DNA from: Gammaproteobacteria bacterium
Lineage (GTDB): Bacteria; Pseudomonadota; Gammaproteobacteria; UBA4575
Reading direction: 5' to 3'
Assembly (NCBI GenBank): GCA_026713925.1
Contig: JAPONM010000027.1
Coordinates: forward strand, 62,001-126,000
DNA: 64,000 nt
The translations under genes and the position numbers were made by a program. Below the pieces are notes generated by a model. The model saw only the letters and a list, made by a program, of their open reading frames with translations. It had not been told where the DNA came from and did not search any database. Numbering within the stretch: position 1 is the stretch's first letter; each line of letters begins with the position of its first letter. Below are positions 26,967-35,798 of this stretch, in pieces.

Positions 26967-27473
26967 ATGCACTGCCCCTTTTGCCGTTTCGAAGATACGA
27001 AAGTCATTGACTCGAGGCTGGCCAGGGAAGGGGACCAGGTTCGGCGCAGGAGGGAGTGCCTGCAGTGCAAGGAACGCTTTACCACCTATGAAGCTGCGGA
27101 ACGCAGTCTCCCCAGGATCGTCAAACGCGATGGAAGACGTGAGCCCTTTGATGAGGAGAAGCTTCGCAAGGGACTTATATTAGCCTGCGAGAAAAGGCCT
27201 GTCGCGACCGAGACACTGGATTCGGTCATCAGCAGGATAACCCGTAAAGCTCTGGCACTGGGCAAACGCGAGGTGAATGCCGGCAGTATCGGCGACTGGG
27301 CCATGCAGGAACTGCGCTCGATCGATCAGGTTGCCTATGTCCGCTTTGCTTCCGTGTACCGGAGTTTTGAAGATGTTCGTGCCTTCAAGGACCTGATCGA
27401 GCGTGTAGAACAGGACCTGGCGCCGGAAATGCGCAAGGGCCAGCTGCCGCTGATGATTGGAGAGCCTGACTGA
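26967..27473 (+). CDS. nrdR: Transcriptional repressor NrdR
   Basis: A 168-residue NrdR. The N-terminal zinc ribbon has CPFC (residues 3-6) and CLQC, followed by the ATP-cone domain beginning PRIVKRDGRREPFDEEKL. NrdR senses ATP/dATP and represses ribonucleotide reductase genes by binding NrdR boxes. Length is slightly above the usual ~150. It lies 33 bases after glyA, as in many gammaproteobacteria, and directly ahead of ribD. Confidence 0.97.
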   Translation: MHCPFCRFEDTKVIDSRLAREGDQVRRRRECLQCKERFTTYEAAERSLPRIVKRDGRREPFDEEKLRKGLILACEKRPVATETLDSVISRITRKALALGKREVNAGSIGDWAMQELRSIDQVAYVRFASVYRSFEDVRAFKDLIERVEQDLAPEMRKGQLPLMIGEPD

Positions 27474-27505
27474 AGGCATGCATTGACTGTCGGCTGCAAA
27501 ACACC

Positions 27506-28627
27506 ATGCCATCCGAATTGAATGACCATGCCTGTATGGCACAGGCAATTCGCCTTGCGAAAAAGGGTCTCTACACTGCCCGCGTGAATCCGCGCGTGGG
27601 GTGTGTCGTCATGAAGGAAGGCCGTATGGTCGGGCAGGGATATCATGCCTTAGCAGGGCAGCCCCATGCAGAAATTAATGCTCTGAGAAATGCGTCTGAA
27701 AGCGTTGAAAACAGTACAGTTTATGTGACGCTTGAGCCTTGTGCGCACCAGGGGAAAACGCCTCCTTGCGTGGAATCCCTGGTTTCAGCACGGGTCAGGC
27801 GTGTAGTAGCGGCCATCCTGGACCCCAACCCGCTAGTCAATGGCAAGGGACTGGCCTATCTCAACCACAATGGCGTGGAGACACACTGCAATGTCCTGGA
27901 ACAAGATGCGCTTGAAATCAACAAGGGCTTTATACTGAGAATGCGCACCGGCAGGCCGTATGTGACGGTAAAGTCTGCTGTCAGCCTGGACGGTAAAACG
28001 GCTCTTGCCAACGGCAGGAGTAAATGGATTACCGGTCAGTCTGCCCGCCTGGATGTGCAGAAACTGCGTGCAAGAAGTTGTGCAATCTTGTCCGGCATTG
28101 GCACGGTTCTGGCCGATGACCCTCTGCTCACTGTCCGTCTTCCTGCAGAACACCTGGGACTGGATGAGGCGCCAGAGCAGCCGCTGCGTGTGATTCTGGA
28201 TACGGACCTCAGTATTCCCGAGTCTGCCAGGGTACTGCAAGCTCCCGGAAAAGCTGTTGTGTATACAGGATCGAAGGATATTCAAAAAATTGACAGGTTG
28301 CGAAGTAAACATATAGATGTCGTTATCCAGGGATCGGGCTCACTTGAGCTCGCTGAGGTGTTGCATGACCTGGGACAGCGCGGGATCAATGAGGTGCTCG
28401 TGGAGGCCGGTGCTACAGTCGTCGGCAGTTTGCTGGACCACGGTCTGGTTGATGAGATGGTGATTTACCTGGCTCCACATCTTATTGGAGATACGGGCCG
28501 GGCCCTTGCAAGACTGCCTCTGATTACCGATATGCAGAACAGGCTGGCAATGCAAATTGATGATATTTCAGTTATCGGACAGGACATACGGCTTAAGGCC
28601 AGACCCGCCAGGACTGCTGAGGAATAG
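27506..28627 (+). CDS. ribD: Bifunctional riboflavin deaminase/reductase
   Basis: A 373-residue RibD carrying out the second and third steps of riboflavin synthesis. The N-terminal deaminase has the zinc motif HAEINAL and PCAHQGKTPPC; the C-terminal reductase domain begins near residue 150 (RPYVTVKSAVSLDGKTA) and includes the later VEAGATVVGSLL segment. It precedes ribE and ribH. No ribBA lies in the cluster, so GTP cyclohydrolase II and DHBP synthase must be encoded elsewhere. No FMN riboswitch is apparent upstream. Confidence 0.97.
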   Translation: MPSELNDHACMAQAIRLAKKGLYTARVNPRVGCVVMKEGRMVGQGYHALAGQPHAEINALRNASESVENSTVYVTLEPCAHQGKTPPCVESLVSARVRRVVAAILDPNPLVNGKGLAYLNHNGVETHCNVLEQDALEINKGFILRMRTGRPYVTVKSAVSLDGKTALANGRSKWITGQSARLDVQKLRARSCAILSGIGTVLADDPLLTVRLPAEHLGLDEAPEQPLRVILDTDLSIPESARVLQAPGKAVVYTGSKDIQKIDRLRSKHIDVVIQGSGSLELAEVLHDLGQRGINEVLVEAGATVVGSLLDHGLVDEMVIYLAPHLIGDTGRALARLPLITDMQNRLAMQIDDISVIGQDIRLKARPARTAEE

Positions 28628-28724
28628 GATTTCTGAATACACCCAATAACTTCAGTATAAGCTAACATTCATTTTGCAATGGCCTTGCCTGTAACCTCGT
28701 ATACTATGACGTTGGAAGATTGAT

Positions 28725-29321
28725 ATGTTTACCGGAATAATAGAGGAGGTGGGCAGAGCCCATAAGCTGAAAGAGGAAGAGGATGTCCATCGCTACCGGA
28801 TTGACTCGACTGTCTTGTTTACCAATGAAATTAAAATAGGTGACAGCATTTCGATAAACGGGGTCTGTCTGACTGCATATGGCATACAGGATGCATCGTT
28901 TCAAGTGGACGTATCTGAAGAGACCCGCCGCTGTACTACATTCAGCGGCACATCCCGGCATGACCGGGTGAATCTGGAGCGCGCGGTCACTCCATCCACC
29001 CGTCTGGGAGGACATTTTGTCAGCGGTCACATAGACGGGATGGGTGCACTTGAGTCGCGTGAGGATAGTGAAAACGAATCGGTTATGTGGATATCAGTGC
29101 CTCCAGGCCTGTCACGATACATTGCACCCAAAGGGTCTGTATGTGTTGATGGAGTAAGCCTGACTGTCAACCAGGTCAAGGCAGACCGGTACTGTGTGAC
29201 GGTCATTCCACATACACTGGATCATACCACCCTGGGGCAGATTCAGCCTGGAGACAAAGTAAATCTGGAAGTGGACTTGGTCGCCCGCTATCTGGAGCGG
29301 TTACTGCAGTGCAAGGAGTAA
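28725..29321 (+). CDS. ribE: Riboflavin synthase alpha subunit
   Basis: A 198-residue riboflavin synthase that dismutates two lumazines to riboflavin. It has the expected two similar lumazine-binding halves, the first starting MFTGIIEEVG and the second HIDGMGALESRE, with ISVPPGLSRYIAPKGSV and a C-terminal trimerisation helix. It is separated from ribD by 97 bases and its stop TAA overlaps the ribH ATG. Confidence 0.97.
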   Translation: MFTGIIEEVGRAHKLKEEEDVHRYRIDSTVLFTNEIKIGDSISINGVCLTAYGIQDASFQVDVSEETRRCTTFSGTSRHDRVNLERAVTPSTRLGGHFVSGHIDGMGALESREDSENESVMWISVPPGLSRYIAPKGSVCVDGVSLTVNQVKADRYCVTVIPHTLDHTTLGQIQPGDKVNLEVDLVARYLERLLQCKE

Positions 29322-29803
29322 TGATGCGGGAAAGCTACACCAAAGGGACCAATTATTCGGGACGGGGTACGCGCATAGGTATTGTGTCTGCGCGTTTCAA
29401 TGGCAGGATTGTTGAGGCTATGCGGGCATCCGCGCAAACGACACTGCTTGGGCACGATGTAGCCGAGGCTGATGTCATCTGCAGACACGTTCCGGGCGCC
29501 TTTGAACTTCCCCTTGCATGCAAGGCCATGGCTGTGACAGGTGATTTTGACGGCCTGATTGCACTGGGCTGCGTAATTCGCGGAGATACACCGCATTTTG
29601 AGTACGTATGTCAGGGGTGTACCACGGGGATACAGGAAGTCAGCTTGCAGTCCGGCATTCCCATTGCTTTTGGACTGCTGACAACTGACACGCTGAATCA
29701 GGCTTTACAGCGCAGTACAGGAGACAATAACAAAGGTCATGATGCAGCCCTGTGTGTGCTGGAGATGATCAATGTGCTGCGGACAATCCGGACAGGAGAA
29801 TGA
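29321..29803 (+). CDS. ribH: 6,7-dimethyl-8-ribityllumazine synthase
   Basis: About 160 residues. Lumazine synthase joins the pyrimidine and butanone-phosphate precursors to make the substrate of RibE. Typical motifs are seen: GIVSARFNGRIVEAM, HVPGAFELPLACK, GCVIRGDTPHFEYV and the late DTLNQALQR. Two adjacent ATG codons (29321 and 29324) follow an AAGGAG; the second has better spacing. The gene overlaps the ribE stop at one end and the nusB start at the other, so translation is coupled. Confidence 0.96.
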   Translation: MMRESYTKGTNYSGRGTRIGIVSARFNGRIVEAMRASAQTTLLGHDVAEADVICRHVPGAFELPLACKAMAVTGDFDGLIALGCVIRGDTPHFEYVCQGCTTGIQEVSLQSGIPIAFGLLTTDTLNQALQRSTGDNNKGHDAALCVLEMINVLRTIRTGE

Positions 29804-30219
29804 GCAAGGCACTGCAGCATAAACGCCACTGGTCGAGGCGGTTTGCTTTGCAGTCCCTGTATCAGTGGCAGTTGGCAGGACACGGCGTGGACGAGCTCAT
29901 GGCACAATTTGCCATGGATGAGAACTGGCATAAAGTGGACAAGGAATATTTCGATGAATTGTTACGGGAGTCCATCGGTAACGCTGAAACGCTGACAGGC
30001 ATTTTTGCATCGTGTGTCAACGGATCCATTGAACGTATTGACCCGGTTGAGAAGGCTATCCTGTTGTACGCCACATACGAGATACTCAATAAGTCCGATG
30101 TGCCTCGTGACGTGGTAATTTCTGAAGCAGTCATCTTGTGCAAGAAATTTGGTTCAGCAGGCGGGTACAAGCTTGTAAACGGCATACTGGACAAGGTTGC
30201 AAAGGATGCAAAGGGCTGA
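29800..30219 (+). CDS. nusB: Transcription antitermination factor NusB
   Basis: A 139-residue NusB, an all-helical RNA-binding protein that with NusE assembles on boxA to support rRNA transcription. Conserved segments include RRFALQSLYQWQ near the start and VISEAVILCKKFGSAGGYKLVNGILDK at the end. The ATG overlaps the ribH stop (ATGA) and follows CAGGAG, so the start is firm. The position after ribH is widely conserved. Confidence 0.96.
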   Translation: MSKALQHKRHWSRRFALQSLYQWQLAGHGVDELMAQFAMDENWHKVDKEYFDELLRESIGNAETLTGIFASCVNGSIERIDPVEKAILLYATYEILNKSDVPRDVVISEAVILCKKFGSAGGYKLVNGILDKVAKDAKG

Positions 30220-30255
30220 ACCAACTTTCTAAAACTGTACTCATCCAGAGATATT

Positions 30256-31221
30256 TTGTCAGAACAAGCAATTATCGCCCGTTATTTCTCAAGGCATTCA
30301 GCAGGTGGCAGTGTCGAGGTGGGCATCGGCGACGATGGTGCAGTGGTCAGGCCTCCTGAAAATTCCAGGCTTGTTATCACATCCGATACCCTGAATGAAG
30401 GGATCCATTTTGAATCCGGCTGCCTGCCGGAGCATTTGGGCCACAAAGCGCTGGCAGTAAGCTTGAGTGATCTTGCTGCAATGGGTGCAGCACCACTGTG
30501 GGCGACACTGAACCTGTCCCTGCTGGAGACTGAGCACGATTGGCTTGAAGGGTTTTCCCGGGGACTGTTTGCGCTTGCAGATCGGTATGGAGTAAGGATT
30601 GTCGGGGGAGATTTGGCCCGAGGCCCCCTGTCCATATCAGTGCAGGCTATTGGATATCTGGAGTCGGGTAGCATGCTGACACGCTCGAACGCCATGCCAG
30701 GTGATCTGATCTGCGTTTCAGGAACAATTGGAGATGCGGCATTGGGGTTGAGACTGCGCAGCTGCGCTCAAGGGCATGACATATCTGGGGCTGATCAAGA
30801 GTATTTTGCCTTGCGCCTGGACCGGCCTGAACCAAGGGTAGACATAGGTTTGGGTATTCGGGTTTGCGCAAGTGCAGCCATTGATGTTTCTGATGGTCTA
30901 TTGCGTGATGTACAGCAGGTAGCGTCTATGAGCAAAGTGGGCGCATGCATCAATATAGAGCAGATTCCGCTTTCTGAAGCCATGCAAAAACAGTTGAAAA
31001 CAGATAAAGACTGGAATGTAGTGCTTTCTGGTGGAGAAGACTATGAACTCGTTTTTACAGTACATCCTGAACATCGAGCCACAATTCATGAGATAAGTGA
31101 AAAAACTGGTTGTCCAATTTCTCTTATCGGGCAAATCACCCGGGGCAGCGGTATAGAGTTGCTGAGGGCAGGTCGCGGGTTCCCAATGCCTGGCCAGTTG
31201 GGTTTCGATCATTTTGTATGA
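30256..31221 (+). CDS. thiL: Thiamine-monophosphate kinase
   Basis: A 321-residue ThiL that phosphorylates thiamine phosphate to the active diphosphate. The AIRS-like fold shows GIGDDGAVV, the substrate loop DTLNEGIHF, AVSLSDLAAMGAAP and VVGGDLARG. The most plausible start is a TTG (Leu codon read as Met) at 30256, since no ATG or GTG lies at a suitable place; this gives the family N-terminus SEQAIIARYF. The gene follows nusB as in many Proteobacteria. Confidence 0.95.
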   Translation: MSEQAIIARYFSRHSAGGSVEVGIGDDGAVVRPPENSRLVITSDTLNEGIHFESGCLPEHLGHKALAVSLSDLAAMGAAPLWATLNLSLLETEHDWLEGFSRGLFALADRYGVRIVGGDLARGPLSISVQAIGYLESGSMLTRSNAMPGDLICVSGTIGDAALGLRLRSCAQGHDISGADQEYFALRLDRPEPRVDIGLGIRVCASAAIDVSDGLLRDVQQVASMSKVGACINIEQIPLSEAMQKQLKTDKDWNVVLSGGEDYELVFTVHPEHRATIHEISEKTGCPISLIGQITRGSGIELLRAGRGFPMPGQLGFDHFV

Positions 31222-31230
31222 TGAGTGACA

Positions 31231-31713
31231 ATGCCGAAGGACATAAAAAACATTGTATTGGGCAGCCCCGTACACATTTTCTCTTTTGGATTCGGAGCCG
31301 GCCTGTCACCTATAGCCCCAGGGACAGTCGGAACCTTGTTTGCGATTCCGGTTTACCTGGTATTGGCCTCATTCAATACAGTGATTTATGTTTCCTGTCT
31401 TGTGGTCCTGTTTGTTGCCGGCTGCCTGGCCTGCAAACAGACTGCCGATGCATTGGGGGTACATGATCATCCGGGGATTGTCATTGACGAGATTGCCGGG
31501 TATTTGACAGCCATGCTGTTTGTACCCAATGCATGGTACTGGGTGCTGGCAGGATTTTTACTGTTCCGTACCTTTGATATCTGGAAACCGTGGCCTGTTT
31601 CGCTGGCAGATCGTCACGTTACAGGAGGCCTGGGGATAATGCTGGATGATCTGCTGGCAGCCCTCTACAGCTTGCTATGCTTGCATTTCCTGGTCTGGAT
31701 AATGCCAGGCTAA
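31231..31713 (+). CDS. pgpA: Phosphatidylglycerophosphatase A
   Basis: About 160 residues, a membrane-bound PgpA that removes the phosphate from phosphatidylglycerophosphate. Motifs include GFGAGLSPIAPGTVGTL near the start, the acidic VIDEIAGY and RTFDIWKPWPV. Several hydrophobic segments are visible. It begins a few bases after the thiL stop; an in-frame GTG at 31225 is an alternative start. The thiL-pgpA pair is a standard arrangement. Confidence 0.94.
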   Translation: MPKDIKNIVLGSPVHIFSFGFGAGLSPIAPGTVGTLFAIPVYLVLASFNTVIYVSCLVVLFVAGCLACKQTADALGVHDHPGIVIDEIAGYLTAMLFVPNAWYWVLAGFLLFRTFDIWKPWPVSLADRHVTGGLGIMLDDLLAALYSLLCLHFLVWIMPG

Positions 31714-31799
31714 GCCACTGCTCATACTCTTTACGAATCTCATATCCATGTACAATAAACAGGCCGCTGCCTTGTAGTTCACCCGGAATTTACTGTCAC

Positions 31800-33206
31800 A
31801 TGATCATACGTACCCGCTTTGCTCCGAGTCCGACCGGCCATTTGCATTTAGGGGGTGTGAGGACGGCACTGTTTAACTGGCTCTATGCCAAGCACCATCA
31901 GGGTGAGTATCTGTTGCGGATAGAGGATACCGACCGAAAGCGCTCCTCAGGCGAGTATACCGAAGACATCCTTTCCAGCTTGGCCTGGCTGGGTGTGGAG
32001 TCTGACCTCGAACCCGTGTTTCAGTCTTCACGTATGAAACGCTACGATGAAGTTATCCAGCAGTTGCTCGATGAGAAACTTGCCTATTACTGCTACTGTT
32101 CCAAGGAACGCTTGGATGAACTGCGCCGTGAGCAAATTAGAAACAAGCAAAAGCCACGCTACGATGGCTTTTGCAAATCCCGTGCAGGGAATATCCCTGC
32201 AGGTTCAAGGCCCGTCGTGCGCTTTATGAATCCAGCTGAAGGAAGCGTGCGAATTGAGGACCAGGTGCATGGCACGATAGAGGTGCAAAACAGCGAACTT
32301 GATGACCTGGTGTTAGCTCGTTCGGATGGTTCGCCTACCTACCATTTATCTGTAGTGGTGGATGACATGGATTTTGCAATTACGCATGTGATTCGAGGAG
32401 ACGATCACCTGAGTAATACTCCCCGGCAGGTTAATATTCTCAAGGCTCTTGACAAACCTGTGCCTACATATGCACATATTCCTCTTATACACGGGAAGGA
32501 CGGCAAGCGATTATCTAAAAGACACGGTGCTATGGCGATCCAGCAATATCGGAGGGGCGGTTTCCTGGCCCAGGCATTGGTGAACTATCTTGTCAGGCTG
32601 GGGTGGTCTCATGGAAACCAGGAAATATTTTCAAGCGAGGAAATGATCAAGTATTTTGGCTTGTCCACAATCCAGTCTTCACCTGCAATATTTGACATGG
32701 AAAAGCTCCTTTGGGTGAACCACCAGTATATGAAGAGCGCTTCTGGAGAGGAAATGCAGGATGAACTGGAAAAGTATTTCTGTTCCAAAGGAGTACGTGT
32801 TGATGACAAGCCTGGTTTGCCAGCATTGTTTGATGTACAGAAAGAACGCACTAAGACGTTACTTGAGATGTATGATGCAAGCCTTTATTTCTATAAGGAT
32901 ATCGGTAGCTACGATATACAGGCAGCGGAAAAATATTTTACAGATGATGGTGTCAGGATCCTGCAGGTCCTGAAAAGCAGGTTAAGCTTGGTTGATGTCT
33001 GGACTGCAGAAAAAATCAAGGCTGCAATCAAATCGGCTGGTAAGGACCTGGAATTAAAATTGGGCCAAATTGCCCCGCCCCTTAGACTGGCTGTCACTGG
33101 ACAGTCGATGTCACCGTCTATCGATATTACGCTGGAACTGCTTGGAGCGGACAAGACCTTGCATCGAATTAACCAGGCAATTGAGCACATAGGGGTCACG
33201 AAATAG
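31800..33206 (+). CDS. gltX: Glutamyl-tRNA synthetase
   Basis: A 468-residue class I synthetase that charges tRNA-Glu. The HIGH signature is in PSPTGHLHLGG and the KMSKS equivalent is KRLSKRHG. The ATG at 31800 starts directly at the catalytic domain (MIIRTRFAPSPTG), so the longer upstream frame is not used. The C-terminal anticodon-binding domain is complete. A tRNA-Ala gene follows 20 bases downstream. Confidence 0.97.
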   Translation: MIIRTRFAPSPTGHLHLGGVRTALFNWLYAKHHQGEYLLRIEDTDRKRSSGEYTEDILSSLAWLGVESDLEPVFQSSRMKRYDEVIQQLLDEKLAYYCYCSKERLDELRREQIRNKQKPRYDGFCKSRAGNIPAGSRPVVRFMNPAEGSVRIEDQVHGTIEVQNSELDDLVLARSDGSPTYHLSVVVDDMDFAITHVIRGDDHLSNTPRQVNILKALDKPVPTYAHIPLIHGKDGKRLSKRHGAMAIQQYRRGGFLAQALVNYLVRLGWSHGNQEIFSSEEMIKYFGLSTIQSSPAIFDMEKLLWVNHQYMKSASGEEMQDELEKYFCSKGVRVDDKPGLPALFDVQKERTKTLLEMYDASLYFYKDIGSYDIQAAEKYFTDDGVRILQVLKSRLSLVDVWTAEKIKAAIKSAGKDLELKLGQIAPPLRLAVTGQSMSPSIDITLELLGADKTLHRINQAIEHIGVTK

Positions 33207-33226
33207 ATTAAGATTCTGATAAGAGT

Positions 33227-33302
<76 letters not shown>

Positions 33303-33308
33303 ATACTA

Positions 33309-33541
33309 AATCGTGCATACACGATATCGTTCGTGTAGTGCCCTACAACTTGATTCCGATTGGCTCGCATAATTTCCCATTCCAAGCCCTTAAGCTTGTA
33401 TATTTCTGTGTAAAATTCATTAGGGAATCGCTTGGCCCAGCGCGCTTCTAACGGGCGCAAATACTTGTCCAGGGCTTCGTTTAGCCCACCTCTTGACCTT
33501 TCTTTCTGATAGCCAGTAACGTCATCTATCAGTGCTTTGTC
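33309..33541 (-). pseudogene. Fragment of a P63C-domain protein (phage/integrative-element gene)
   Basis: The minus strand encodes ~77 residues closely matching the P63C domain found in phage and island proteins: ALIDDVTGYQKERSR, LDKYLRPLEARWAKRFP, NEFYTEIYKLKGLEW and VVGHYTNDIVYARF. In intact proteins this segment continues to a C-terminal LAPGVLxEL part and is preceded by a long N-terminal region; both are absent. It ends directly at the tRNA-Ala 3' end on one side and at a repeat junction (33540) on the other, so it is a gene fragment left by insertion or deletion. Confidence 0.75.
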
Positions 33542-33588
33542 AGGCCCCCTGGGTATGGACCAGGTTATGAGGGAGAGTTGAAGCGATT
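33540..33588 (+). repeat. Diverged direct repeat, copy 1
   Basis: A 49-bp segment identical at 39 of 49 positions, without gaps, to 34944-34992. Read in one frame it encodes SGPLGMDQVMRES then a stop, matching SSPLGMHQVLREIRSD in the second copy. Similarity resumes at CTGACTCAT (33629 and 35019). The left edge coincides with the end of the P63C fragment. Confidence 0.7.
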
Positions 33589-33829
33589 GGTACTTCCTCA
33601 AAAACTGGTCCGGACTTTATGCGAAATTCTGACTCATATTAGGCTGTTCCTTCGCCTCGTTCTGGTGCGCGCTAGTGAAACCTATCAGTATCTTATACCT
33701 AGGTTGACTATTGAATCATTCGTGACTATACATCTCCCACTATTAGTCAATCTTGACCGCCGAATTAGAATTCGGCGTGGTACTGGATAGAGACCCCAAG
33801 CAAACTCGAAAATTAATAGGAGCAAGATC
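33589..33829. other. Intergenic scar with a 20-bp palindrome
   Basis: No gene is seen between repeat copy 1 and the membrane-protein gene. The region holds a perfect near-continuous palindrome CGCCGAATT-AG-AATTCGGCG at 33758-33777, whose two-base centre favours a protein-binding site or cruciform over an RNA terminator. It lies 53 bases before the next ATG, as an operator would. Confidence 0.5.
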
Positions 33830-34273
33830 ATGCAGTTAGAATTTTCACCAAAGAACTACAGATGGAAAGTTACCAGCCAGGTAGTACTGATCACGATAGC
33901 TTTGCTAGTAATCTGGACACTTACCCATTTTTTCGGGGGTGGGATGATTGACAACGGGGAAGATGTTTTCACCCATAAGCTAGACATGCTGATCTTTACC
34001 CTATCGGGAATTTTTTCTGTGTTGCTCGCAATATGGGTGATCACCCTGCCGCTGGTTCGTAGATTTTTGCACCTGGATATTTTGATCACATTGGAAAACA
34101 AATGGCGCAAGTCCACTAAATGGCAACTGCAAGATAATGAGCCTGGAGCCGTGAATCCATACCAACTCACTGCGGAAGATATCGGGATTGGCAAAGCAGC
34201 CGCGATCAGCTCCGGCCTGAAAGTGGCCGGAACACTAATTGCCATAGCTGAGGTCGCAACACCACTGGGATAA
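33830..34273 (+). CDS. Small membrane protein, first gene of a two-gene cassette
   Basis: A 147-residue protein with no family I recognise. Two strong transmembrane segments lie at about residues 16-37 and 52-80, followed by a basic stretch (RRFLHLD, ENKWRKSTKW) and a C-terminal moderately hydrophobic tail rich in Ala and Gly. TAGGAG precedes the ATG. It ends two bases before the transglycosylase gene, so the two are co-transcribed. A small membrane protein beside a peptidoglycan lyase resembles a phage holin-endolysin or conjugation module, but homology is not demonstrated. Confidence 0.6.
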   Translation: MQLEFSPKNYRWKVTSQVVLITIALLVIWTLTHFFGGGMIDNGEDVFTHKLDMLIFTLSGIFSVLLAIWVITLPLVRRFLHLDILITLENKWRKSTKWQLQDNEPGAVNPYQLTAEDIGIGKAAAISSGLKVAGTLIAIAEVATPLG

Positions 34274-34275
34274 GT

Positions 34276-34923
34276 GTGGATCACAAAAAAATATTTTGGA
34301 CAGGCCTGACTGCCTGGGCCTGTGCAATAGTTGCGGTGTCTATCTTGGCAAGCACCCTTTATTTCAACAGTGCCTACGCATCACCCTGCCCGATCGAATG
34401 GGACTCTACCTTCCAGTCTGCAACTTCCATTTTCATGCCACAGAAACTGAAATCCGAGTGGAAGCTGGTCAAATCTTCTGCTCTGACAGAATCTGGATGT
34501 AAAGCCGATGTCTGCAGCAATGCACATGCCTGCGGGGTCCTGCAGATACTTCAAGGCACCTGGAACGACCTGCGGCTGAAGGAGAAGCGGGTAATAATCC
34601 ATCACCTACCACCTGAGATTACAGACAAGGCAACCAAGGGATCCATATTCGATGCGAAGCTCAATATTTTCTACGGTACGAAATATCTAGGCTGGCTGGC
34701 CAGTCAGTGGCTTGGCAGAGATCGCTCCCCTGTCGAAGTATTCAAGCTGGCAGCGGCAGCATACAATGCAGGCATCGGGAATATTCTGAAAGCACAGGCC
34801 GCATGTGGAGGTGCGAGACTGTGGGAAGACATCAAACCATGCCTGCACAAGATCACTGGTCACAGGGCAAAGGAGACGATTGATTATATTGACAAAATAT
34901 TCCAGTGGAGAGAGAAGCTGTAA
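34276..34923 (+). CDS. Exported lytic transglycosylase (SLT domain)
   Basis: A 215-residue protein with an N-terminal hydrophobic segment (residues ~12-30, cleavage likely after AYA) and an SLT/goose-lysozyme-like domain. The catalytic Glu is Glu72 in ALTESGCKADVC, followed by GVLQILQGTWND and the late family motif AAAYNAGIGNI. It would cleave glycan strands of peptidoglycan in the periplasm. The start is GTG at 34276. Several cysteines (75, 80, 86) around the active site may form disulfides. It sits between two copies of a diverged repeat and next to mobile-element debris, so it is probably imported DNA: a phage lysis or VirB1-like transfer function are both possible. Confidence 0.8.
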   Translation: MDHKKIFWTGLTAWACAIVAVSILASTLYFNSAYASPCPIEWDSTFQSATSIFMPQKLKSEWKLVKSSALTESGCKADVCSNAHACGVLQILQGTWNDLRLKEKRVIIHHLPPEITDKATKGSIFDAKLNIFYGTKYLGWLASQWLGRDRSPVEVFKLAAAAYNAGIGNILKAQAACGGARLWEDIKPCLHKITGHRAKETIDYIDKIFQWREKL

Positions 34924-35081
34924 TGCCCTGTTTATTCGGTGTGTCAAGCCCTCTGGGTATGCACCAGGTACTGAGAGAGATCCGGAGCGATTCCAACCCG
35001 GGCTTCCGTTTCCATATCCTGACTCATCCCAAGGTTCTGAATTTTTTTGCTGGTCTGCAGAAACTCTCTGAAGCTGCATGA
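34923..35081 (+). CDS. Small ORF (52 residues) overlapping repeat copy 2
   Basis: The ATG overlaps the stop of the transglycosylase gene (TAATG). The product of 52 residues (MPCLFGVSSPLGMHQ start, then VLREIRSDSNPGFRFHILTHP) contains the open version of the peptide that is broken by a stop in repeat copy 1. I do not recognise a family. It may be a genuine small gene or the remaining N-terminal piece of a larger one. Confidence 0.4.
   Translation: MPCLFGVSSPLGMHQVLREIRSDSNPGFRFHILTHPKVLNFFAGLQKLSEAA
34944..34992 (+). repeat. Diverged direct repeat, copy 2
   Basis: Second copy of the 49-bp segment at 33540-33588 (39 of 49 identical, same strand). The two copies bracket the membrane protein/transglycosylase cassette. 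Here the reading frame through the repeat is intact. Confidence 0.7.
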
Positions 35082-35469
35082 GCAAAACGATTCACGATTG
35101 GCAGGTTTAACTTGCAGTAAAATTTTTCAGATTAATTTTTTGAAAAAATATACTCCAGCTTCACCACTGCGCAGATCGGGGGTGAGGTTGATCCATGGTG
35201 GGGTAGGGGTCTCCCGCATTCAAACATTAGGTGTACGATCAAATTCCCCTACAGTTCAAACTGCACTCAGTAGTAAGTGTCGTATAACTGACGTTATCAG
35301 ACACTTGAACTGAAGTAGTCTGCTTAACGGTAAACTGCTACTTCTAAAATTTCTGATTGTAGAATACCGGACACTACCGAGTACCTCTGTTTCCTGTCCT
35401 ACCCTCCTAAACTTGGTCCAGTTTTAGGTGTAAAACTCTCATAAGGGGTTTAGATCAAAGGGGATCAAC
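35082..35469. other. Non-coding stretch in the tRNA-Ala to tRNA-Glu interval
   Basis: No gene, RNA or clear element could be supported here. The DNA is a patchwork of AT-rich and mixed sequence. Just before the IS3-like remnant, 35405-35450 could include a decayed IS end, but no matching inverted repeat was found by eye. Confidence 0.4.
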
Positions 35470-35625
35470 CTGCACAAGTGATTCAGTGAGTCGGAGATCA
35501 TCAATTCACTGCGCGCGATCGAAGTCAAGATTAGCGTAGGCATGGGTCTGCCGCAGTCTTGGGGTCGGCGACAAGAGTTATTACCGCTGGTGCAAGCTGT
35601 ACGGTAGCAAGGTGCATTACGGGCA
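35470..35625 (+). pseudogene. Decayed IS3-family orfA (transposase HTH subunit)
   Basis: The plus strand encodes an IS3-type OrfA N-terminus in two frames. The first frame reads FSESEIINSLRAIEVKISVG after an in-frame TGA at 35479; the second, shifted by one base at about 35557, reads LGVGDKSYYRWCKLYG, matching the LGVxxxxYYRWRxxYG hallmark of IS3 OrfA. A premature stop plus a frameshift and the absence of orfB mark it as dead. Confidence 0.72.
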
Positions 35626-35798
35626 TGCAGGGTTTAGGGTAACTGCTGTATACCTTCATTACTGAACGGAATTTGGGAGACTTTTCGGTATTATGTGTAG
35701 GCTATGACTTTGCCATAGCACTTGACGCAAAAGCCCGGTTAGCGTAATTTCGCCGCTTTTGATGCAGGGATTGCCTTTCAAGGCAGAATTCTTAAATC

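Noticed and set aside
27400-28724. FMN riboswitch ahead of ribD or ribE
   Set aside because: No RFN-type conserved segments were found in the short leaders.
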